The notes under the pieces: model-generated
What the model was told of the DNA's origin: nothing
Databases searched by the model: none
Seen by the model: the letters and a program-made list of their open reading frames with translations, nothing else
DNA from: Pilimelia anulata
GTDB lineage: Bacteria > Actinomycetota > Actinomycetes > Mycobacteriales > Micromonosporaceae
Assembly: GCF_014647895.1 (NCBI RefSeq)
Contig: NZ_BMQB01000008.1
Span: 124,001 to 188,000 of the forward strand
Length of the DNA stretch: 64,000 nt
Direction of reading: 5' to 3'
Program-made: the position numbers and the translations under genes
In this document: in pieces, positions 44,043 through 53,793 of the stretch
Layout of the letters: every line of letters starts with the position of its first letter
Position numbering within the stretch: the first letter of the stretch is position 1

Positions 44043-44540
44043 TCAGTCGGTCGGCACCTCGCGCAGCCCGCCGGTGCGCACGTCGTAGACGAAGCCGCGG
44101 ACGGCGTCCGTGTGCGGTACGAACGGGTCGGCGCGGATCCGCCCGACCGACTGCCGCACGTCGTCGTCGAGGTCGGTGAACGCCTCGCTCGCCCACGCCG
44201 GCTTCAGCCCGGTATCGGCGACGATGCCCGCCTTGAGCTCGTCGTCGGTGAACGTGAGCATGCCGCAGTCGGTGTGGTGGAGCAGCACGATCTCCCCGGT
44301 ACCGAGCAGCCGCTGGCTGATCGCGAGGCTGCGCAGCACGTCCGCGGTGACGACCCCGCCGGCGTTGCGGATCACGTGCGCGTCGCCCTCGGCGAGCCCG
44401 AGCAGCCGGTGCGGGTCGAGCCGGGCGTCCATGCACGCCACGACGGCGACCCCGCGGGCGGGCGGCAGCGGCAGGTCGCCGCGGTCGAAGGCGGCGCGGT
44501 ACGCCGCGGCGCTGTCCAGCAGCGCGTCGGTGACGGACAT
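44043..44540 (-). CDS. Beta-class carbonic anhydrase
   Basis: A 165-residue zinc enzyme that interconverts CO2 and bicarbonate. Zinc and catalytic residues are in VACMDARLDPHRLLG (C36, the D38-R40 dyad) and LLHHTDCGMLTF (H89, C92). IRNAGGVVTADVLRSL is the conserved substrate channel block. The start MSVTDALL (44540) is preferred to a Met four codons upstream. It is divergent from the luciferase-like operon and seems to be a separate housekeeping gene. Confidence 0.93.
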   Translation of the reverse strand: MSVTDALLDSAAAYRAAFDRGDLPLPPARGVAVVACMDARLDPHRLLGLAEGDAHVIRNAGGVVTADVLRSLAISQRLLGTGEIVLLHHTDCGMLTFTDDELKAGIVADTGLKPAWASEAFTDLDDDVRQSVGRIRADPFVPHTDAVRGFVYDVRTGGLREVPTD

Positions 44541-44869
44541 GTGGTACCCCATTCCGGCGCCGCGGCGCGGGATCCCTTCCCACCACTCCCGTCGGCGCAG
44601 GGGGAATATAGCCCGCCGGGCGAGCCGCAGCCAGGGACAATATTCCTGTCAACCCGATCGGGATTGTGGGAAGGTTCAGCGGCCGATACGCTGGACCGGA
44701 CGGCGGTGGGGGACGCACCGACACCCGCCCGGTCCGGTTCCCGGGCGGGCGCCGCGCGCCTTCACCACCGTCGCCACCCGACCGCGCCCCGCGGGGAAGG
44801 CGGTCCGCCACAGCGCCGGTGCCCGGTCCCGGCACCCGACCGCGCCCCCGCGGGGAAGGCAGCGCCGCC
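44541..44869. promoter_or_regulatory. 329-base divergent region upstream of the LLM operon, with direct repeat
   Basis: No gene is seen. The part near the carbonic anhydrase is AT-rich for this genome (AATATTCC, GGGAATATAGCCC), a likely promoter zone. CCCGATCGGG at 44653-44662 is a perfect 10-bp palindrome. The right half holds a 27-28 base direct repeat (separate entry). Confidence 0.45.
44775..44860 (+). repeat. 27/28-base direct repeat before the LLM operon
   Basis: Copy 1 at 44775-44801 and copy 2 at 44833-44860 begin CACCCGACCGCGCCCC and end GCGGGGAAGGC; copy 2 has one extra C. They are 58 bases apart. Each ends in the ribosome-site-like GGGGAAGG, and the second copy supplies the site for ATG 44870. 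Confidence 0.7.
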
Positions 44870-46192
44870 ATGTCCACACCCCCCGACCACCTCGTGCTCG
44901 CGGCCGCCCTCGACGGCGCGGGCTGGCACCCCGCCGCCTGGCGCGAGCCCGACGCCGACCCGGCGGCCCTGTTCACCGCCGGCTACTGGGCCGGGCTGGC
45001 CGCCGAGGCCGAGCGCGGGCAGCTCGACTTCGTCACGATCGACGACGCGCTGCGCCTCCAGTCCGACGGCGAGGCCGCCGGCCCGCGCGCCGACCGGGTC
45101 CGCGGCCGGCTCGACGCGCTGCTCGTCGCCGCCCGGATCGCCCCGCTGACCCGCCACCTCGGCCTGGTCCCGACGGTCGTCGCCACGCACACCGAGCCGT
45201 TCCACGCCGCCAGGGCCGTCGCCACCCTCGACTACGTCAGCCGCGGCCGGGCCGGCGTCGCCGTCCGGGTCACCGCCGACCCGGCCGAGGCCGCGCACCT
45301 GGGCCGGCGCACGTTCCCGGCCGGCGCCGCGGACCCGGCGGTCGCCGCGGGGCTGGCCGCCGAGGCGGCCGACTACGTCGAGGTGCTGCGCCGGCTCTGG
45401 GACAGCTGGGAGGACGACGCGGAGATCCGGGACGTCGCCACCGGCCGGTTCATCGACCGGGACAAGCTGCACTACATCGACTTCGCCGGGCCGCACTTCC
45501 GGGTCAAGGGCCCGTCGATCACGCCCCGGCCGCCGCAGGGGCAGCCGCCGGTGCTCGTACCGGGTCGCGACGACGCGGGGTACGGCCTGATCGCCGGCTC
45601 GGCCGACGTCGGCCTGGTGGCGCCCGCCGACACCGCCGCCGCGGCCGCGCTGGCCCGCCGGCTGCGCCCCGGCACCGGTACGACGGCCGGCGCTGCGGCC
45701 GCCGCGACACCGGCCGCGGCCGCCCGGGCGGCGGCCGGACCCGCGCACCCGTCCGCTGGCCCGGCCGACGACGTCCGCGCGTCGGCCGGGCCGGCGGCGG
45801 GCCCCGAGCCGCCGGCCGGGCCCGCCCACCTGCTCGCCGACCTGGTCGTCCTCCTGGACGCCGACGCGGACGCCGCCGCGGCCCGCCGGGACCGGCTCGA
45901 CCGGGCCGCCGGCGGGGCGCCCGCCGCCGGGCCGGCGGTGTTCGTCGGCACGCCCGTCCGGCTGGCCGACCTGCTCGTGGACTGGCTGGCGGCCGGCGTC
46001 ACCGGCGTCCGGCTGCGGCCCGCCGCCCTGCCGCACGACCTGCGGCAGATCACCCGGCTGCTGGTACCCGAGCTGCGCCGGCGCCGGGTGTTCCGGTCGG
46101 GGCCGCCCGCGCCCACGCTGCGGGCCCGGCTCGGGCTGCCGCGGCCGGCCAGCCGGTACGCCGCCCCGGCCGCCGCCGGGGGTCGGCGATGA
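44870..46192 (+). CDS. LLM-class flavin-dependent oxidoreductase 1
   Basis: A 440-residue luciferase-like monooxygenase, first of three coupled genes. The TIM-barrel signatures are LAAEAERGQLDFVTIDDALR, TRHLGLVPTVVATHTEPFH and VATLDYVSRGRAGVAVRV, plus WEDDAEIRDVATGRFIDRDK and LHYIDFAGPHFRVKGPS, which are typical of the bacterial-luciferase subfamily acting with FMNH2. A roughly 60-residue Ala/Pro/Gly insert (about 270-325) interrupts the barrel, unusual for the family. It is likely to oxidise an organosulfur or related compound; no reductase or transporter is adjacent. Confidence 0.83.
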   Translation: MSTPPDHLVLAAALDGAGWHPAAWREPDADPAALFTAGYWAGLAAEAERGQLDFVTIDDALRLQSDGEAAGPRADRVRGRLDALLVAARIAPLTRHLGLVPTVVATHTEPFHAARAVATLDYVSRGRAGVAVRVTADPAEAAHLGRRTFPAGAADPAVAAGLAAEAADYVEVLRRLWDSWEDDAEIRDVATGRFIDRDKLHYIDFAGPHFRVKGPSITPRPPQGQPPVLVPGRDDAGYGLIAGSADVGLVAPADTAAAAALARRLRPGTGTTAGAAAAATPAAAARAAAGPAHPSAGPADDVRASAGPAAGPEPPAGPAHLLADLVVLLDADADAAAARRDRLDRAAGGAPAAGPAVFVGTPVRLADLLVDWLAAGVTGVRLRPAALPHDLRQITRLLVPELRRRRVFRSGPPAPTLRARLGLPRPASRYAAPAAAGGRR

Positions 46193-47547
46193 GCCGGCCG
46201 CGTAAGCAGATCCACCTGGGCGCGCACTTCCCCGGCGTGAACAACACGACCGTGTGGAGCGACCCGCGGGCGGGCAGCCAGATCGCGTTCGACTCGTTCG
46301 TCCACTTCGCCCGGACCGCCGAGCGCGGCCGGTTCGACTTCCTCTTCCTCGCCGAGGGGCTGCGCCTGCGCGAGCAGCACGGGCGGCTCCACGACCTCGA
46401 CGTGGTCGGGCGGCCGGACACGTTCACGGTCCTCGCCGCGCTCGCCGCGGTCACCGACCGGATCGGCCTGGCCGGCACGATCAGCTCGACCTTCAACGAG
46501 CCGTACGAGGTGGCCCGCCAGTTCGCCACGCTGGACCACCTGTCCGCCGGGCGAGCCGGCTGGAACGTCGTGACGAGCTGGGACGCGTTCACCGGCGAGA
46601 ACTTCCGCCGCGGCGGGTACCTGCCGCGGGAGCAGCGGTACGAGCGGGCGGCGGCGTTCCTCCGCGCGGCCCGGCACCTGTTCGACTCCTGGCGCGGCGA
46701 CGAGATCGTGGCCGACCGGGACGCCGGCGTGTTCCTGGCCGCCCCGGACCCCGGCGCCTTCGCCCACCGGGACGACCACTTCGACATCGCCGGCCGGTTC
46801 ACCGTCCCGCGCAGCCCGCAGGGCACGCCGGTGATCTTCCAGGCGGGCGACTCGCCCGAGGGCCGGGACTTCGCCGCCGCCACCGCCGACGCGATCTTCA
46901 GCCGGCACAGCGCGTTCGACGACGGGCGGGCCTTCCACGCCGACGTCAAGGCCCGGCTCCCCCGGTACGGGCGGCGGCCCGACGACCTGCTGATCCTGCC
47001 GGCGGCGACGTTCGTCCTCGGCGACACCGACGCCGAGGCCCGCGAGCTGGCCCGCGAGGTGCGCCGGCAGCAGGTCAGCGGCGCGACCGCGATCCACCTG
47101 CTCGAACAGCTCTGGAACCGGGACCTGTCCGACCACGACCCGGACGGCCCGCTCCCGGCGGTCGACCCGTTGCCGGGCGAGAACACCGTCGCGCACGGCC
47201 GGGCCAGCGTCCGGATGCACCGCGACCCGCTCGCCGTGGCCCGCGACTGGCGGGCCCGGGCCGCGGCCGGCAACCTGTCGACCCGGGAGCTGATCATCGA
47301 GGTGACCGGGCGGCAGTCCTTCGTCGGCTCCCCCGCCACGGTCGCGGCGGCGCTGGACCACTTCGTCCAGGCCGACGCCGCCGACGGGTTCATCCTCGTG
47401 CCGCACCTGGTGCCCGGCGGCCTGGACGGGTTCGTGGACCGGGTGGTGCCGCTGCTCCAGGAGCGCGGCTCGTACCGCACCGAGTACACCGGCCGCACCC
47501 TGCGCGAGCACCTCGGCGTGGCCCGGCCGGCGGGGGTGGGCGGATGA
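46189..47547 (+). CDS. LLM-class flavin-dependent oxidoreductase 2 (NtaA/DmoA/SnaA-like)
   Basis: A 452-residue monooxygenase whose ATG overlaps the previous stop (ATGA). It has the full signature of the NtaA/SnaA/DszA subfamily: FVHFARTAERGRFDFLFLAE, GTISSTFNEPYEVARQFATL, DHLSAGRAGWNVVTSWD, FRRGGYLPREQRYERAAAFL and FTVPRSPQGTPVIFQAGDS. These enzymes use FMNH2 and O2 to oxidise nitrilotriacetate, dimethyl sulfide, sulfones and similar molecules. The substrate is not deducible. It is probably coupled to the other two LLM proteins in the same operon. Confidence 0.9.
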   Translation: MSRPRKQIHLGAHFPGVNNTTVWSDPRAGSQIAFDSFVHFARTAERGRFDFLFLAEGLRLREQHGRLHDLDVVGRPDTFTVLAALAAVTDRIGLAGTISSTFNEPYEVARQFATLDHLSAGRAGWNVVTSWDAFTGENFRRGGYLPREQRYERAAAFLRAARHLFDSWRGDEIVADRDAGVFLAAPDPGAFAHRDDHFDIAGRFTVPRSPQGTPVIFQAGDSPEGRDFAAATADAIFSRHSAFDDGRAFHADVKARLPRYGRRPDDLLILPAATFVLGDTDAEARELAREVRRQQVSGATAIHLLEQLWNRDLSDHDPDGPLPAVDPLPGENTVAHGRASVRMHRDPLAVARDWRARAAAGNLSTRELIIEVTGRQSFVGSPATVAAALDHFVQADAADGFILVPHLVPGGLDGFVDRVVPLLQERGSYRTEYTGRTLREHLGVARPAGVGG

Positions 47548-48821
47548 CCGGCGTACCGCTGACCGTCCTGGACCTGGTGCCGATCCCGGCCGGGGCGACC
47601 GCCGCGGCGGCGCTGCGGGCGAGCATCGAGCTGGCCCGCCGGGCGGAGGAGTTCGGCTACGCCCGGTACTGGGTCGCCGAACACCACCTCAACCCCGGCG
47701 TGGCCGGCACCTCCCCGGCGGTCGTGCTGGCGCTGGTGGCCGGCGCGACCGCCCGGATCCGGGTGGGCTCCGGCGCGGTCCAGCTCGGCCACCGCACGGC
47801 GCTGGCCACGGTGGAGGAGTTCGGCCTGCTGGACGCGCTGCACCCCGGCCGGCTCGACCTGGGCCTGGGCCGCTCGGGCGGCGCCCCGCCGGCCCGCCCG
47901 CCGGCCGACCCCGCAGCCCCGGGGCCGGGTCCGGCCCCGGCCACGAACCCCGCGGCCACCGCGTCGGCGGCCGGCTCGACATCGACCGAATCGGACGCGA
48001 CCGCGGGCCCGGCGGCAGCGGTGGACCCGGGCCCCGCGACCGGGGCCGGGGCGGGTGCGGCGGCGGGTGGGCTGGTCATTCCCGCGCGGTTCTCGTTCGC
48101 CGCGCTGCTCGACTCGCCCCGGTTCGCCGTGCAGAAGTTGCTGCTCAACCCGCCCGGCGCCGTCCCCGCGGACTACACCGCGCAGGTCGGCGACATCCTC
48201 GCGCTGCTGGCCGGCACGTACCGGTCGCCGGCCGGCACCCCCGCGCACGCCGTACCCGGCGAGGGCGCCGACGTACAGGTGTGGATCCTCGGCAGCAGCG
48301 CCGGCGAGAGCGCGGCCGTGGCCGGCGGCAACGGGCTGCGGTTCGCGGCCAACCACCACGTCAGCCCGGCCACGGTGCTGGAGGCGGTCGGCGGGTACCG
48401 GGCGGCGTTCCGGCCCGGCGCGGTGGACCGGCCGTACGTGTCGGTCTCCGCGGACGTGGTGGTGGCCGACACCGCGGCCGCGGCCCGCCGGGCGGCCGCC
48501 GGGTACGGCCTGTGGGTGCGCAGCATCCGGACCGCCGCCGGCGCGATCCCGTTCCCGCCGCCCGCGGCCGCCGCGGCACACGAGTGGACCGAGGAGGACC
48601 GGCGCCTGGTCGCCGACCGGCTGGCGACGCAGTTCGTCGGCACCGCCGCCGGGGTCGCCGACCGGCTGGACGGCCTCCGGGCGGCCACCGGCGCGGACGA
48701 GCTGATCGTCACGACGATCACCCACGACCCGGCCGACCGGATCCGCTCGTACGAGCTGCTCGCGCACGAGTGGGAGCGCCGGCACCCCGGCTCGCTGCAC
48801 CCGGCCGGGTCGCGCGGGTGA
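47544..48821 (+). CDS. LLM-class flavin-dependent oxidoreductase 3 (group 1)
   Basis: A 425-residue monooxygenase, ATG overlapping the previous stop. Motifs fit the small MsnO8-type group: AEEFGYARYWVAEHHLNPG, TARIRVGSGAVQLGHRTALA and VEEFGLLDALHPGRLDLGLG, later VWILGSSAGESAAVAG. A 70-residue Ala/Pro/Thr/Gly insert (about 115-185) follows LGRSGG. Family members use this loop, but normally at 20-40 residues, so the expansion is odd. It likely follows enzyme 2 in a degradation or sulfur-scavenging pathway. Confidence 0.87.
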   Translation: MTGVPLTVLDLVPIPAGATAAAALRASIELARRAEEFGYARYWVAEHHLNPGVAGTSPAVVLALVAGATARIRVGSGAVQLGHRTALATVEEFGLLDALHPGRLDLGLGRSGGAPPARPPADPAAPGPGPAPATNPAATASAAGSTSTESDATAGPAAAVDPGPATGAGAGAAAGGLVIPARFSFAALLDSPRFAVQKLLLNPPGAVPADYTAQVGDILALLAGTYRSPAGTPAHAVPGEGADVQVWILGSSAGESAAVAGGNGLRFAANHHVSPATVLEAVGGYRAAFRPGAVDRPYVSVSADVVVADTAAAARRAAAGYGLWVRSIRTAAGAIPFPPPAAAAAHEWTEEDRRLVADRLATQFVGTAAGVADRLDGLRAATGADELIVTTITHDPADRIRSYELLAHEWERRHPGSLHPAGSRG

Positions 48822-48846
48822 CCGGGCCGCCGGCTACCGTGCAGGC

Positions 48847-49125
48847 ATGGCACGCTTCCGCGGTACCGGCAACCTGACCCTCGGCGACGGCACCGACCTG
48901 CCGGTCGTCGTCGACCTGCACTCCCGCGTCGAGGGCGGGCGGCGGATCTGGGACGGCACGGTCACCGCGACCGACGAGCGCCGCGCCGGCGTGTTCTGCG
49001 TCGACCTCGGCAGCACCCGCCCGCTGCGCCTGGACATCGGCGCGGACGGCGCCGTCGCGCTGCGCCGGTCGGCGCCCGACTCGGTCGCCGTCGAGGTGGC
49101 CGGCGAGGGGCCCGCGCCCTTCTAG
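48847..49125 (+). CDS. Small conserved hypothetical protein
   Basis: A 92-residue protein starting 25 bases after the LLM operon. It has regular short beta strands (RFRGTGNLTLGDGTDLPVVV, RIWDGTVTATDERRAGVF) and looks like a small beta-barrel with no catalytic residues. The layout G-x-G-x-L-T-L-x-D-G-x-x-L-P-V reminds me of DUF4873-like or ribosome-adjacent domains, but I cannot assign it. No clear ribosome site precedes the ATG, and it may be read through from the LLM operon. Confidence 0.6.
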   Translation: MARFRGTGNLTLGDGTDLPVVVDLHSRVEGGRRIWDGTVTATDERRAGVFCVDLGSTRPLRLDIGADGAVALRRSAPDSVAVEVAGEGPAPF

Positions 49126-49367
49126 TCCGGGCGGCGGGGTTTGACGCAATAAACAGAACGTAGAAACCACGGAACGTTTCCACTCGTTCACATATTGACG
49201 CTCATACGTCGATGCGGCGCACGGAGCTGCGGTTTTCACCTGTGCACGAGCCGTTCGGGCAGCCGATTCAGCACTACCGGATATTGACGGGCATCTCTCT
49301 ACACTACGGCGTCACGCCGCACCCGAACGGCCGCGAGGCCGGCGGCCCACCGTGGAGGAGAGCCCGA
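49126..49367 (+). promoter_or_regulatory. AT-rich upstream region of the subtilase gene
   Basis: 242 bases with GC well below the window average, a likely promoter region. GAAAC and GTTTC form a short inverted repeat around 49164-49182, and ATATTGACG occurs twice (near 49193 and 49281), each a possible -35 element. A firm -10 could not be placed. GGAGGAG lies 10 bases before ATG 49368. Confidence 0.45.
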
Positions 49368-50597
49368 ATGACACCGTTGCGCCCCACCCCGCGTACCTGC
49401 ACCCTCGCCGTACTCACCCTGGCCGCCGCGCTCCTGGCCGGCCCGGCGCCGGCCGCCGCCGCCCCCGCCGGCGACCTGCCGACCGGCCTGCTCGACGCCG
49501 GCGGCGCGCCGCGGATCCCGGGCAGCTACATCGTCGTCCTCGGGGACGGCGTCCGCGGCGACGTCGCCGGCCGGGCCCGGGCGCTGGCCGACCGGTACGG
49601 TGGCAGCGTCACCCACACCTGGTCCGTCGCGCTGCGCGGCTTCGCGGCCCGGCTCACCGCGGCGCAGGCGCAGCGGCTCAGCGCCGACCCGGCGGTGCAG
49701 TACGTCGAGCCCGACCCCGTCGTGCACGCCGCGGGCGCCGCCGACGAGACGCAGCAGAACCCGCCGTCCTGGGGCATCGACCGGATCGACCAGCGCGCCC
49801 TGCCGCTGAGCAAGTCGTACACCTACCGCAGCACCGCCCCGAACGTCACCGCCTACATCGTCGACTCGGGCATCAACACCGCGCACCAGGACTTCGGCGG
49901 CCGGGCGTCGTACGGGTACGACTTCGTCGACAACGACAACACCGCCCAGGACTGCCACGGGCACGGCAGCCACGTCGCCGGCACGGTCGGCGGCGCCACC
50001 TACGGCGTGGCCAAGGGCGTCAAGCTGGTCGCCGTCCGGGTGCTGAGCTGCAGCGGCAGCGGCAGCGGCTCCGGCGTGCTCAACGGCGTCGAGTGGGTGG
50101 CCAAGAACGCGGTGAAGCCGTCCGTGGCCAACTTCAGCATCGTCGGCGGCGGCAGCAGCCTCGAGGCCGCCATCAAGAAGTCGATCCTCTCCGGCACGGT
50201 GTGGGCCCTGTCGGCGAACAACCAGTCGACCGACGCCTGCACCAGTTCGCCGGCGAAGCTGCCCGAGGCGATCACCGTCGGCAACGTCACCAACGCCGAC
50301 GGCCGCGCCGGCAGCTCCAACTACGGCTCCTGCCTCGACATCTGGGCGCCCGGCAGCTCGATCGTCTCCGCGTCGCACAACAACAACAGCGGCAGCCGCA
50401 CGATGAGCGGCACCTCGATGGCCTCCCCGCACGTCGCCGGCGCCGCGGCCCTCCAACTCGCCGCCAAGCCGACCGCCACGGCCGCCGAGGTCCGGGACGC
50501 GCTCGTGGCCGCGGCCAGCAAGGTGACGATCGGCGACGCCAAGCCCGGCTCGCCGAACCTGCTGCTGAACACCCTCGGCGGCGCCGCGCCGCGCTGA
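49368..50597 (+). CDS. Secreted S8 subtilisin-like serine protease
   Basis: A 409-residue preproenzyme. Residues 1-32 are a signal peptide (cut after AAAA). Residues about 51-120 form an inhibitor-I9 propeptide (GSYIVVLGDGVRGDVAG to VQYVEPDPVV). The mature protease (about 131-405) has the catalytic triad D166 (AYIVDSGINT), H199 (CHGHGSHVAGT) and S350 (SGTSMASPHVAG). The oxyanion Asn is in SANNQSTDAC. Extra cysteines (DCHG, SCSG, DACTS, SCLD) suggest two disulfides, as in proteinase K-type enzymes. It has its own terminator. Confidence 0.93.
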   Translation: MTPLRPTPRTCTLAVLTLAAALLAGPAPAAAAPAGDLPTGLLDAGGAPRIPGSYIVVLGDGVRGDVAGRARALADRYGGSVTHTWSVALRGFAARLTAAQAQRLSADPAVQYVEPDPVVHAAGAADETQQNPPSWGIDRIDQRALPLSKSYTYRSTAPNVTAYIVDSGINTAHQDFGGRASYGYDFVDNDNTAQDCHGHGSHVAGTVGGATYGVAKGVKLVAVRVLSCSGSGSGSGVLNGVEWVAKNAVKPSVANFSIVGGGSSLEAAIKKSILSGTVWALSANNQSTDACTSSPAKLPEAITVGNVTNADGRAGSSNYGSCLDIWAPGSSIVSASHNNNSGSRTMSGTSMASPHVAGAAALQLAAKPTATAAEVRDALVAAASKVTIGDAKPGSPNLLLNTLGGAAPR

Positions 50598-50612
50598 CCG
50601 GGCACCGCCGGC

Positions 50613-50650
50613 GGCGGGTGCCACGCGGCGGGGGCCCGTCGGCACCCGCC
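50613..50650. terminator. Stem-loop after the subtilase gene
   Basis: GGCGGGTGCC (50613-50622) is complementary to GGCACCCGCC (50641-50650), loop of 18 bases, 16 bases after the protease stop. Confidence 0.6.
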
Positions 50651-50666
50651 GTCCCGGCCGGAGTGG

Positions 50667-50702
50667 GCCGGGGGTCCGCGGCGCCGTGCGCGGACCCCCG
50701 GC
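50667..50702. terminator. Strong stem-loop after aceB
   Basis: GCCGGGGGTCCGCG (50667-50680) pairs perfectly with 50689-50702 around an 8-base loop. It starts 3 bases beyond the minus-strand malate synthase stop and should end the aceA-aceB transcript. Confidence 0.75.
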
Positions 50703-50705
50703 GGC

Positions 50706-52291
50706 TCAGGCCGGCGTCACCAGGTGCCGCGCGTACGCGGTCGGGGTGAAGAACGCCGGCAGGTCCTCGGCCAGCGCGTGCTCGGCGAACAGCGCCACGG
50801 CCGCGTCGACCCGGCCGTGGCCGGCGGCCGGCCGCTCGCCGCGCAGCGCGGCCGCCTCCTCGTCCAGCAGGGTCCGGACCAGGTCCGCGGTGACCGCGCC
50901 GCCGTCGGCCAGCGGCGTGCCGTGGTGGATCCACTGCCAGACCTGGCAGCGGGCGATCTCGGCGGTGGCCGCGTCCTCCATCAGGTTCGCGATGGCCGCC
51001 GCGCCGGTGCCGCCGAGCCAGGCGTCGAAGTACCGCAGGGCGACCGCGACGTTGGACCGCAGCCCGGCGGCGGTCACCCGGCCGGGCGTGCGGTCGACGG
51101 CCAGCAGGTCGTCGGCGGTGACCACGACGTCGTCGCGGCGCTTCTCCACCTGGTGCGGCCGGTCGCCCAGCACCGCGTCGAACGCCGCCCGGCACGCCGG
51201 GACCAGGCCGGGGTGCGCCACCCACGAGCCGTCGAAGCCGTCGCCGGCCTCGCGCTCCTTGTCCGCCGCCACCCGGGCCAGCGCGACCTCGTTGACCGCC
51301 GGGTCCCGGCTGGGGATGAACGCGGCCATCCCGCCGATCGCGTGCGCGCCGCGGCGGTGGCAGGTGCTCACCAGCAGCTCGGTGTACGCGCGCATGAACG
51401 GCACGGTCATCGTCACCCCGGCCCGGTCCGGCAGGACGAAGTCCGTCCGGTGGCCCAGATTCTTGATCATGCTGAAGATGTAGTCCCAGCGGCCGGCGTT
51501 CAGGCCGCTGGAGTGCTCGCGCAGCTCGTGGAGGATCTCCTCCATCTCGAACGCCGCGGTCAGCGTCTCGATCAGCGTGGTCGCCCGGATCGTGCCGACG
51601 GGCAGCCCGACGTACCGCTGGGCGAAGACGAACACGTCGTTCCACAGCCGCGCCTCGCGGTGGTTCTCCAGCTTCGGCAGGTAGAAGTACGGGCCGCTGC
51701 CGGCCGCGAGCTGCGGCCGGGCACAGTGGAAGAAGTACAGCCCGAAGTCGACCAGGCTCGCCGCGATCGGCCGGCCGTCGACCAGCACGTGCTTCTCCAC
51801 CAGGTGCCAGCCGCGCGGCCGGACCACGATCGTGGCCGGGTCCGGCCCGAGCGCGTACCGCTTGCCGCGCGGGTCGGTGAAGTCGATCCGCCGCTCGATC
51901 GCGTCCCGCAGGTTGAGCTGCCCGCCGACGACGTTGTCCCAGGTGGGTGCCGACGCGTCCTCCAGGTCGGCGAGCCAGACCCGGGCGCCGGAGTTGAGCG
52001 CGTTGACGGTCATCTTGCGGTCGGTCGGGCCGGTGATCTCCACTCGCCGGTCGACCAGGCCGGGCGCCGCCGGCGCCACCGACCAGGTCGGGTCGGCGCG
52101 CACCGGCGCGGTCTCCGGCAGGAAGCCGGGGAGCTGGCCCGCGGCGTACCGGGCGCGGCGGGCCCGCCGGGTGTCCAGCAGGGCGACCCGCCGGGCGGCG
52201 AACCCGCTGTCCAGGGCGACGAGGAAGTCCAGCGCCGCCGGGGTGAGGACCTCGTCGTACCGGTCGCGCATGGGTCCGGTGATGCTGATTC

Positions 52292-52295
<4 letters not shown>
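50706..52295 (-). CDS. aceB: Malate synthase A
   Basis: A 529-residue enzyme of the glyoxylate shunt: acetyl-CoA + glyoxylate to malate + CoA. Typical blocks are VNALNSGARVWLADLEDASA and PTWDNVVGGQLNLRDAI, then IVVRPRGWHLVEKHV, GPYFYLPKLENHREARLWND, IRATTLIETLTAAFEMEEIL, NAGRWDYIFSMIKNLG and GFDGSWVAHPGLVP. The catalytic Arg and Asp of isoform A are in these. The start ATG overlaps the aceA stop (ATGA), so the two genes are translationally coupled and both shunt enzymes are made together for growth on acetate or fatty acids. Confidence 0.95.
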
Positions 52296-53563
<1,268 letters not shown>

Positions 53564-53647
53564 CCCGGGCCTCCCTCCGGTCCGTCAACGTGACGTGCCG
53601 CACACCTTGGCACGGGCGTCGGGGCCGGGTCGAGACCCGCAACAAGC

Positions 53648-53689
53648 AAAACCTTGAAAAGCTGGCACATCGTTTCGCCAACTTGCGAA
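53648..53689. promoter_or_regulatory. Two RamB-operator-like sites in the aceA/ramB intergenic region
   Basis: AAAACCTTGAAAA (53648-53660) differs at two positions from the 13-base AAAACTTTGCAAA motif I remember for corynebacterial RamB. Fourteen bases on, TTCGCCAACTTGCGAA (53674-53689) carries an exact 5-base inverted repeat (TTCGC/GCGAA) around an ACTT core. A third element, the perfect palindrome GCACGCGTGC, lies at 53700-53709. CTTGGCACG occurs twice (53606-53614 and 53696-53704). Confidence 0.55.
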
Positions 53690-53793
53690 GGCCCGCTTGG
53701 CACGCGTGCTAACGTATTCAACCCCGTCGACCCAGCGGGATCGAGCCGCGTCGAAGCGCGGCGCGTGCGGGGACGCGGGCGCGAGGAGACGCC

